Assembly (NCBI GenBank): GCA_030673085.1
Contig: DAOVFE010000038.1
Location: forward strand, 1 to 10,129
From: Anaerolineales bacterium
Lineage (GTDB): Bacteria > Chloroflexota > Anaerolineae > Anaerolineales > E44-bin32
Direction: 5' to 3'
DNA length: 10,129 bases
A program made the position numbers and the translations under genes. Below, in pieces: positions 1-4,995 of the stretch (position 1 is its first letter; each line of letters starts with the position of its first letter). The notes beneath the pieces were generated by a model. That model was given only the letters and a program-made list of their open reading frames with translations, made no database searches and was not told the origin of the DNA.

Positions 1-60
1 GTTCCTCCTTCTCTGTACTGAGTTTTCCGATAACTCTCAGTTTAGCAGAAAGCGAGGAAC
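1..60. repeat. Imperfect long hairpin at the left edge
   Basis: The arms GTTCCTC (1-7) and GAGGAAC (54-60) are perfect reverse complements. A second perfect pair lies inside them, ACTGAG (17-22) with CTCAGT (36-41), leaving a 13-nt loop. Short further pairing around 8-12 with 47-52 joins the two helices with bulges. There is no T-run on the plus-strand side, so it is not an ordinary plus-strand terminator. The fold may continue left of the window. In the plus orientation the right arm contains a Shine-Dalgarno-like GAGGA. The fold was judged by eye, without an energy calculation. Confidence 0.4.
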
Positions 61-66
61 GCTTTC

Positions 67-132
67 ATGGTATCAAGTTGTTGGGTTTCCTGGCTTTTTC
101 CCATGATTCCTCTCTTTTTCAACACTTTATAG
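67..132 (+). CDS. Doubtful 21-aa hydrophobic small ORF
   Basis: An ATG at 67 opens 21 codons ending in TAG at 130-132. AGGA at 55-58 lies 8 nt upstream of the ATG. The peptide is mostly hydrophobic and aromatic (W, F, L, I, P) with no acidic or basic residue, so it could lie in a membrane. Its ribosome-binding site sits inside the right arm of the hairpin at 1-60 and would be hidden when that folds. I recognise no family. ORFs of this length are expected by chance in AT-rich DNA, so this is only a candidate. Confidence 0.12.
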   Translation: MVSSCWVSWLFPMIPLFFNTL

Positions 133-403
133 ACTTATAGCACAGCAATCCAAGTTTGCAGCACCTATTGTCCGCTCAGCTATATGCAACTAGTCTCCCG
201 CAAGCCATCGTTTCTATTTATAACGGCAATTAATTTGTCTTAGTGCAAATGACTATTGGCGAACTTCGGGGCGAATATTGATGCGATCTACTTTAGATAA
301 ATATTTCAGAAAGAGGGCTCGGGAGGGAATTTATTACCGCTATTAGGTTATCTTTGCCTTGATCGTTTAGTGGAATCAAATCATTTCATCAAAATCACTG
401 CTT
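133..403. other. Intergenic, nothing recognised
   Basis: AT-rich sequence downstream of the minus-strand membrane-protein gene. I see no coding pattern, tRNA or clear promoter. I also find no hairpin plus T-run in the minus orientation just after the TGA at 404-406, so the end of that transcript is not evident. Confidence 0.6.
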
Positions 404-1882
404 TCAATTAGACCCATAGACGACAGCCATCTCATCGCGATACAGAGCCAGCCAGCCACTGCGCTCTAGCTCCCTTGCCAAAGGCGCATTCGATTCAATG
501 ATAAATAATCGAATTCCCCATCTATTTATAGAGGACTGCCAGCCTGGTTCAGCCCGCCAAATGCTGAGGTAATCATCCAGTATTTCATCACCGAATAGAT
601 CCGTCCGGCCATCCACGAAGGATAGATAATCTGGATAAAGCCTCCAGATAATATATCCGCCCCAGTTATAGCTATTGAAAAGAGGGCCTTGCGGGTGTGT
701 ATCTTGAATAATATCTACAGCATCAATCGGAAATTGGGAATGCATTTTCTTTTCCATTTCATATTCCGACAGAAAGGGCGCCCGGAGAATGAAGCCGCCC
801 AACCCAGCAATAATGAGAATTACAAGATTGATCCATCTTGCCGCCTTTTCTGGTAATTGGCGATAATTATGTTTAGCACGCAATAATGGCCGGATGGCGG
901 ACTCTGCATAATGGTTAAGCACAGGCGCTGCAGCCACGGCAAAAATTGGAATATTGCGCGCTGCAATGAAACCAAGATAGCCAAAACCAAAGACAATAAT
1001 GAGCTCAGTTGCAAGCGGTTTGCGGGTAGAAAAGGCAAATGAAACACCAATAAGAGAAAGCATCACAAGGAATGGCTGCATCTCCAGGAGGTGAAAATCG
1101 GGCGATTGCCACTCGACGATGTAATCGCGCAAGGCTTCAATTCCTATCGTTTTAAATGGATAAAGCAACATCGCCGGCCCTTGTGGATTGATTGTTAAAG
1201 CAGGAATACAAGCCAGTCCAACGAGCAGATAGGAACGAATCATTGGAAATCGATCCCGCCATCGCCTTCGTAAGTCGCCCGACGACAAAGGTCTTGTGAA
1301 GATGATATCTATCACTTCGCCCAGCAGATAGACGATTAACAGCATGCCGCCGATCGCAAATCCCCCATGCAGATTGCCCCACAAGATCATCAGGATTGGC
1401 AAAATCCAAAGTAATCGCCCATTGCCATTCCTGCTGCGCTCGAGTATCAGTACAAAAAATGCAGTAAGAACAAGAGAAAAGATTTGCGGCCGTGCTGACC
1501 AGAAAATGCCCGATACCATTGCCGCGAGAAGAATGGTGAGTGATCTAAGCAAAGGAGCACTATGCAGAGAAAACCAAATTAAAGAAAAAGCCAACGTAAC
1601 CGCAAATGCAGTCAGCAGATTCAGTCCAACTAAGCCAGCATGGGCATATATCGAATATATGACTATCTGAGAGAGCCATCCCGGATAGAGCCATGGATCG
1701 CCTTGCCGTGTGAGCGAAAATGGATCCGTGGTTAATATCTTACGATTCTCTAAGATACACTTACCGGCACGCAGATGCCACCACGTATCAGCATCGATTG
1801 CGCCCTGCAACGCAATAATGAAGATGGCAAGCAACGTCAGGACCAAGACAAATCGATAAAAGCTCAGACGTGTATCACTCAT
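404..1882 (-). CDS. Polytopic membrane protein, GT-C glycosyltransferase-like (hypothetical)
   Basis: A 492-aa integral membrane protein. It starts at ATG 1880-1882, with AAGGTGG (1888-1894, minus strand) 5 nt upstream as a good ribosome-binding site, and ends in TGA. The N-terminal helix (about 10-27) is followed by D30-A-D32-T-W-W-H-L-R-A-G, then DPFS (53-56) and PWLYPGWLSQ (63-72). This resembles the first extracytoplasmic loop of GT-C enzymes (PMT/STT3-like), where an acidic DxD-type motif binds the polyprenyl-phosphate sugar. Roughly ten further hydrophobic segments follow up to about 367, with LHGGF (171-175) and INPQGP (231-236) between them. The last 120 residues are soluble and carry NSYNWGGY (403-410) and FVDGRTDLFG (422-431). 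I recognise this pattern from uncharacterised membrane proteins common in Chloroflexota and related phyla. Donor and acceptor are unknown, and glycosyl transfer is inferred. It lies downstream of rpoD on the same strand but is separated by a strong terminator, so it probably has its own promoter, which I could not identify. Confidence 0.9.
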   Translation of the reverse strand: MSDTRLSFYRFVLVLTLLAIFIIALQGAIDADTWWHLRAGKCILENRKILTTDPFSLTRQGDPWLYPGWLSQIVIYSIYAHAGLVGLNLLTAFAVTLAFSLIWFSLHSAPLLRSLTILLAAMVSGIFWSARPQIFSLVLTAFFVLILERSRNGNGRLLWILPILMILWGNLHGGFAIGGMLLIVYLLGEVIDIIFTRPLSSGDLRRRWRDRFPMIRSYLLVGLACIPALTINPQGPAMLLYPFKTIGIEALRDYIVEWQSPDFHLLEMQPFLVMLSLIGVSFAFSTRKPLATELIIVFGFGYLGFIAARNIPIFAVAAAPVLNHYAESAIRPLLRAKHNYRQLPEKAARWINLVILIIAGLGGFILRAPFLSEYEMEKKMHSQFPIDAVDIIQDTHPQGPLFNSYNWGGYIIWRLYPDYLSFVDGRTDLFGDEILDDYLSIWRAEPGWQSSINRWGIRLFIIESNAPLARELERSGWLALYRDEMAVVYGSN

Positions 1883-2060
1883 TCAAGCCACCTTAATTGC
1901 AGGCTATAAAGAAGATCAAAAGTAGCTCTCTATCGGTATCTGCTGAATGTCATTAGCGCAATACACTCTAATTAGCCAGCCACACTTTCCCTTCACATAT
2001 TTCAAGAACGTTTCACAGCGAATTAAAATACTTGCTTATCCAGATGGCTGCTATGCATAA
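1883..2060. other. Upstream region of the GT-C-like gene
   Basis: About 180 nt between the rpoD terminator and the start of the membrane-protein gene. It should contain that gene's promoter. In the minus orientation the best pair is TTGCGC, 17 nt, TACCGA, which is too poor to call. Nothing else is recognised. Confidence 0.4.
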
Positions 2061-2106
2061 GAAAAAGCATAAATTAAATTGGCCGCCCTCCACTAAGGGG
2101 CGGCCA
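2061..2106 (-). terminator. Rho-independent terminator of rpoD
   Basis: In the minus orientation a perfect 9-bp GC-rich stem (TGGCCGCCC with GGGCGGCCA, plus coordinates 2098-2106 and 2080-2088) encloses a short loop. It is followed by the T-rich run ATTTAATTTATGCTTTTTC. It begins about 20 nt after the rpoD stop codon. This is a textbook intrinsic terminator and should insulate the downstream membrane-protein gene. Confidence 0.9.
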
Positions 2107-2125
2107 TGAGATGCAATCCTGGGTA

Positions 2126-3409
2126 CTACTCATGCAAATAATCCACAAGCTTTCGACGATGGTTTGGTTGTCGTAAGCGATTCAGAGCTTGAGCTTCTAT
2201 TTGTCGTACTCGCTCACGCGTAACCCCCATCTTTCGCCCTACTTCCTCTAAAGTATAAGTCTGGCCATTTAATAGACCATACCGGAGCTGGAGAATACGC
2301 ACCTCCCTCGGCGGCAATCCATTTAGAACCTCCTGCAAATCTTCTCGCAATAGATCTTTTGTCACCATGTCTGCGGGCGCCGGCGAATCTTCATCTTTGA
2401 TAAAATCACCAAGCACTGAATCTTGCTCTTCATCTGTTGGCAATTCTAAAGAAATCGGGCGCCGGGCAACCTGAATCATATTTTCTACTTTCTTGGGCGT
2501 TACAGATAATTCGCGAGCCAGCTCTTCGGTTGTTGGATTCCGGCCAAGCTGTTGAGTCAACATGTGAGATATCCGGAGAAGCTTATTAATCTGATCGCCC
2601 ATATGTACGGGAACACGGATCGTGCGCCCCTGATCGGCAATTGCCCGAGTGATCGCTTGCCTGATCCACCATGTAGCATAGGTTGAGAATTTATGTCCTC
2701 TCCGATAATCAAACTTTTTAGCGGCCCGAATCAACCCAATATTGCCCTCTTGGATTAAATCCAGGAACGGTACACCTCGGCCCATATATTTCTTGGCCAC
2801 GCTGATTACCAGGCGAGAATTTGCGGTTATCAGATGCTCGCGTGCGGCCCAACCATCTTCAATCTCAATGCGGAGCATCATTCGCCTTTTCTCAGATACC
2901 GGCATCTCAGCAAGTTCTTCGCGCGCCATTCGGCCGCGCTCAATGCGCTTCGCCAAAGCCACTTCTTCCTCGGCGGTTAATAGCGGCACTCGTCCCACTT
3001 CTTTTAGATAGAGTCCAACTGAATCGTCTGCATCAATATCCGAGAAATAGCTGTCCCGCTTCGCTTTCTCTTTTGCGGCCTCTTCTTCAACTATTTTCTC
3101 TTGAACGAGATCATGAACTTGGGAAACATCATCTAGATAGGTTACCCCAGCCGAAAGTAACGCGGCATAGGCACGTTCAAGCTGATCAATATCGCCCTCA
3201 GCCTCCGGAAAGAAGCGGAGAATGTCATCAATCGTAACGAATCCGCGCTCTCGTCCAAGTTCTAACAATTGCTCAATAGCCGAGCTTTCCTCTTCACTAA
3301 TCAATGTATCCTCAGCAATCTTCTCTACCGGCATTTCTTCCATCTTCAGATTAGAATCGGCCACTGCTGGTTTATGGTTATTCTTCAATATCTTTTGAGA
3401 CTCTGACAT
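2126..3409 (-). CDS. rpoD: RNA polymerase primary sigma factor RpoD/SigA
   Basis: Housekeeping sigma-70 factor, 427 aa from the ATG at 3407-3409. Residues count from this start. About 36-96 form a region 1.1-like domain; DSVGLYLKEVGRVPLL (129-144) is region 1.2. A short acidic non-conserved insert follows, shorter than in proteobacteria. Region 2 spans about 192-270 and contains FLDLIQEGNIGLIRAAKKFD, then KFSTYATWWIRQAITRAIA, the core-binding, -10 recognition and melting segments. Region 3 runs about 275-345. Region 4 ends with the helix-turn-helix TLEEVGRKMGVTRERVRQIE (386-405), which reads the -35 element. All regions of a group 1 factor are present and the C-terminus is intact. The start is ambiguous. 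This ATG has AAGGTG just upstream (3413-3418). An in-frame TTG at 3451 has GGAG 5 nt upstream (3457-3460) and would add 14 residues. An ATG at 3424 has no ribosome-binding site. The usual dnaG neighbour is absent here. Confidence 0.95.
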   Translation of the reverse strand: MSESQKILKNNHKPAVADSNLKMEEMPVEKIAEDTLISEEESSAIEQLLELGRERGFVTIDDILRFFPEAEGDIDQLERAYAALLSAGVTYLDDVSQVHDLVQEKIVEEEAAKEKAKRDSYFSDIDADDSVGLYLKEVGRVPLLTAEEEVALAKRIERGRMAREELAEMPVSEKRRMMLRIEIEDGWAAREHLITANSRLVISVAKKYMGRGVPFLDLIQEGNIGLIRAAKKFDYRRGHKFSTYATWWIRQAITRAIADQGRTIRVPVHMGDQINKLLRISHMLTQQLGRNPTTEELARELSVTPKKVENMIQVARRPISLELPTDEEQDSVLGDFIKDEDSPAPADMVTKDLLREDLQEVLNGLPPREVRILQLRYGLLNGQTYTLEEVGRKMGVTRERVRQIEAQALNRLRQPNHRRKLVDYLHE

Positions 3410-3492
3410 CGACACCTTCAGCATACAACGAGACTGAATTGAATACAACAATCAGTCTCCAATTGATTTCGTCCTACTAGAATACTCTGCCG

Positions 3493-3512
3493 TTGCACGC
3501 GGCATCCCGCAA
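3493..3512 (-). promoter_or_regulatory. Small hairpin in the rpoD leader
   Basis: GCGG (3498-3501) and CCGC (3506-3509... pairing by eye within this 20-nt stretch) form a tight tetraloop stem, flanked by TTGC and GCAA that can extend it imperfectly. It lies about 45 nt upstream of the TTG start. There is no T-run, so it is not an obvious terminator. Role unknown. Confidence 0.25.
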
Positions 3513-3530
3513 CAATCCTCATAATTACTA

Positions 3531-3558
3531 GTCCGGCAAGCGTTACTTCCTGCCGGAC
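3531..3558 (-). promoter_or_regulatory. Perfect inverted repeat upstream of rpoD
   Basis: GTCCGGCA (3531-3538) and TGCCGGAC (3551-3558) are perfect 8-nt reverse complements around a 12-nt loop. They lie about 80 nt upstream of the TTG start and 120 nt upstream of the ATG start. In the minus orientation the stem is followed by TAGTAATTATGAGG rather than a T-run, so intrinsic termination is unlikely. It could be an mRNA leader hairpin or a dyad operator; the sequence does not decide. Confidence 0.45.
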
Positions 3559-4190
3559 CGATGAATAATCATCTTCAGACAAACATTTGCAATCAAGGCA
3601 GGCCCCTATGAGTGAAAGCGAAACGTTCGCAAGTTATATCTCCCTCTTCTCCCCGATCAGATACATACAACTCATTTGCAAATTCTACCCTTCCATATTC
3701 GAGATCAATAGCTAATAACCAGATGCTTCTTGTAATCCGCATATCGTTACGCCGTTATCTGGGCTATGATTCTTTTGCCGACATTGTTCCTGGAAACTAT
3801 TGCTCGAAATGGATATAGCTCCTGGAAACACCTGTTTCATTCCATATCTATCTATTGCATTAGGTTTGGATTTTAGACTGGCTTCCTGCAATGGTCTTGG
3901 TCAGGCTCAAGTGCTATCCTTGAGAGATAAATTGCCCCACTTTTGCATCAAGCAGATCAACAAGATATTATCACACCTAATTGTCAATAGCGGAGCCAAT
4001 CGATCATATATTTCCGGCAAGTCATTTAGCTTATCCTAAAAGCTGACCTTCCTCTTAACTGTATAAAATGATTATCTCCAATTACCTTTTTTCTACGATG
4101 ATTAAAACCTACAGATTCATCATAATTGCGATTTATATTTTGCTTTTGAAGTTTTAACAACAAGCATTCTTATCAAGCCGCTCATCTCTT
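3559..4190. other. Intergenic region between divergent rpoD and hppA (left part)
   Basis: Over 600 nt without a convincing gene. The short open frames here lack ribosome-binding sites and have protein sequences that resemble nothing I know. Small inverted repeats are present: GAAACA-CC-TGTTTC (3825-3838), and TTAAAAC (4102-4108) with GTTTTAA (4151-4157). A weak minus-strand promoter pair is possible (TTGATC, 15 nt, TAGAAT; 3682-3708). If the stronger promoter at 4286-4315 drives rpoD, this stretch is rpoD leader. Confidence 0.5.
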
Positions 4191-4277
4191 TGCCATTCTA
4201 TCCATTATCTAAAATGGCATGGCTATCTTGATCTGATTAGCCTAAAATCATGAAGCTAAGTTTTTAGGCAAGATACC
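4191..4277. ncRNA. Candidate structured RNA: two adjacent hairpins
   Basis: TGCCATT (4191-4197) and AATGGCA (4213-4219) form a perfect 7-bp stem. Next to it, GCCTAAAA (4240-4247) pairs perfectly with TTTTAGGC (4262-4269). The same helix can resume as TATCTT (4224-4229) with AAGATA (4270-4275) across a 10-nt one-sided bulge. These inverted repeats would fold on either strand. On the plus strand they are followed by a terminator-like hairpin at 4301-4325. On the minus strand they fall at the very 5' end of a transcript from the promoter at 4286-4315. I match no known RNA family, so this is a structural inference only. Confidence 0.3.
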
Positions 4278-4285
4278 CGGCACTC

Positions 4286-4315
4286 ACTATACAAAAATTT
4301 AGGGGGCAAAGTCAA
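4286..4315 (-). promoter_or_regulatory. Sigma70-type promoter, leftward (possibly rpoD)
   Basis: In the minus orientation, TTGACT (plus 4310-4315) is followed after 18 nt by TATAGT (plus 4286-4291). Each hexamer differs from consensus at one position. Transcription would start near 4279 and run towards rpoD, about 830 nt away, with no minus-strand gene between. It would therefore give rpoD a very long leader or make a separate small RNA. It overlaps the terminator-like hairpin at 4301-4325, so the two readings compete. Confidence 0.5.
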
Positions 4316-4325
4316 GCCCTTTTTC
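4301..4325 (+). terminator. Terminator-like hairpin, plus strand
   Basis: GGGGGC (4302-4307) pairs with GCCCTT (4316-4321, two G-U pairs) around an 8-nt loop, with T4320-T4324 forming the U-run and C after it. This has the form of a short intrinsic terminator for a rightward transcript. No upstream plus-strand gene is visible, so it would end only a small RNA from the 4060-4300 region. A TATAAA at 4062-4067 is a possible -10, without a good -35. The sequence doubles as the leftward promoter described above. Confidence 0.35.
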
Positions 4326-4486
4326 TCAAGTGATACATACTTTGAGCCAGAATAAATACGAGAATGTCGAAAACCCATTTGCCTATAAAAGCGCGAAATG
4401 GATATGGAATAGGATCTTCACTCCCACTTTGTATCTGCTAGCTTATTGCAATGATTTATCCTCTTCAACATCTTCAAATTTTTCAC

Positions 4487-4515
4487 TTGACATACGGATA
4501 AGCAATCTATAGAAT
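4487..4515 (+). promoter_or_regulatory. Strong sigma70 promoter for hppA
   Basis: A consensus TTGACA (4487-4492), a 17-nt spacer and TAGAAT (4510-4515, one mismatch to TATAAT). This is the best promoter match in the window. It faces hppA with no gene between, predicting a start near 4522 and an untranslated leader of about 475 nt. Together with the leftward promoter it makes a divergent pair about 170 bp apart. Confidence 0.75.
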
Positions 4516-4521
4516 TTGCCA

Positions 4522-4995
4522 TACCATAATACAGCATTTTAAATTGAGTTAATTAGACTGTTGATAAGATTCAATATCCTCCCGATGTTCATCTTGGAGT
4601 CCGCCATAAGCAATAGCGGGGCAAACTCGGGTCGTACTTCCAGACTCAAGAATTGTCTACAAATTAAAGACCAAGTTTTTATTTCCTCAAGCTCAGATCA
4701 TCTCCTAATCAATAATAATGTGACTTAGAATCTCCTATGCTCAGAATTGTTTTTATATACTTAAGGCAATAATGACAATGAATACCAATTATTGAGAATC
4801 TCTAACTTGGGCTCTGCAATGAATAAGAACGATAGATGGAGTACAGAAATACCAGAGCATAAAAAGATGAGGGCATCTGGCAAAACCTAATGTGTAATAG
4901 CCCGTCTTGATATCTTGCCATTCGATATTCAAAGCCAGTTAAAAACTAACCCCTTTTTTGCTTTGAGGATTTCACTTCTTCAAGGAGAAGAACAA
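4522..4995 (+). promoter_or_regulatory. Long hppA leader with a branched fold
   Basis: About 475 nt of predicted untranslated leader without a credible ORF. In its centre CTTG-g-AGTC (4593-4601) can pair with GACTCAAG (4643-4650), 8 bp with one bulged G. It encloses a second stem, CGC (4602-4604) with GCG (4616-4618). The same CTTGG (4593-4597) could instead pair with CCAAG (4671-4675), which is followed at once by TTTTTATTT. That gives two mutually exclusive pairings next to a U-run, the general layout of an attenuator or riboswitch. I recognise no known class. Confidence 0.3.
4982..4987 (+). promoter_or_regulatory. hppA ribosome-binding site (decides start)
   Basis: AAGGAG lies 8 nt upstream of the ATG at 4996. 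It selects this ATG over the in-frame TTG at 4915, which has no ribosome-binding site and would add 27 residues unlike the family N-terminus. CTTTGA (4961-4966) can pair with TCAAGG (4980-4985), and CTTCT (4975-4979) with AGAAG (4986-4990). Either would partly hide the site. Confidence 0.85.

Noticed and set aside
3682..3708. Minus-strand promoter TTGATC-15-TAGAAT nearer to rpoD
   Set aside because: The -10 is good, but the -35 matches at only four positions and the 15-nt spacer is short. It is kept as an alternative, not called as a feature.
3967..3987. Minus-strand TTGACA close to an extended -10 (TGTGATAAT)
   Set aside because: The two elements are only about 9 nt apart, too close for one promoter. 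The extended -10 alone is too weak to call.
3612..4039. Two small plus-strand ORFs (68 and 79 codons) in the rpoD-hppA gap
   Set aside because: Neither has a convincing ribosome-binding site, and their protein sequences show no domain-like pattern or similarity I recognise. They look like chance open frames.
3805..4405. Repeated 12-mer CGAAATGGATAT (3805-3816 and 4394-4405) and repeated CCTGGAAAC (3789-3797 and 3821-3829)
   Set aside because: A few repeats of this length are expected by chance in 10 kb, and no regular array or mobile-element boundary accompanies them.
4915..4995. N-terminal extension of the pyrophosphatase from a TTG at 4915
   Set aside because: There is no ribosome-binding site before the TTG and the 27 added residues are unlike the family. 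The ATG at 4996 has AAGGAG at 8 nt.
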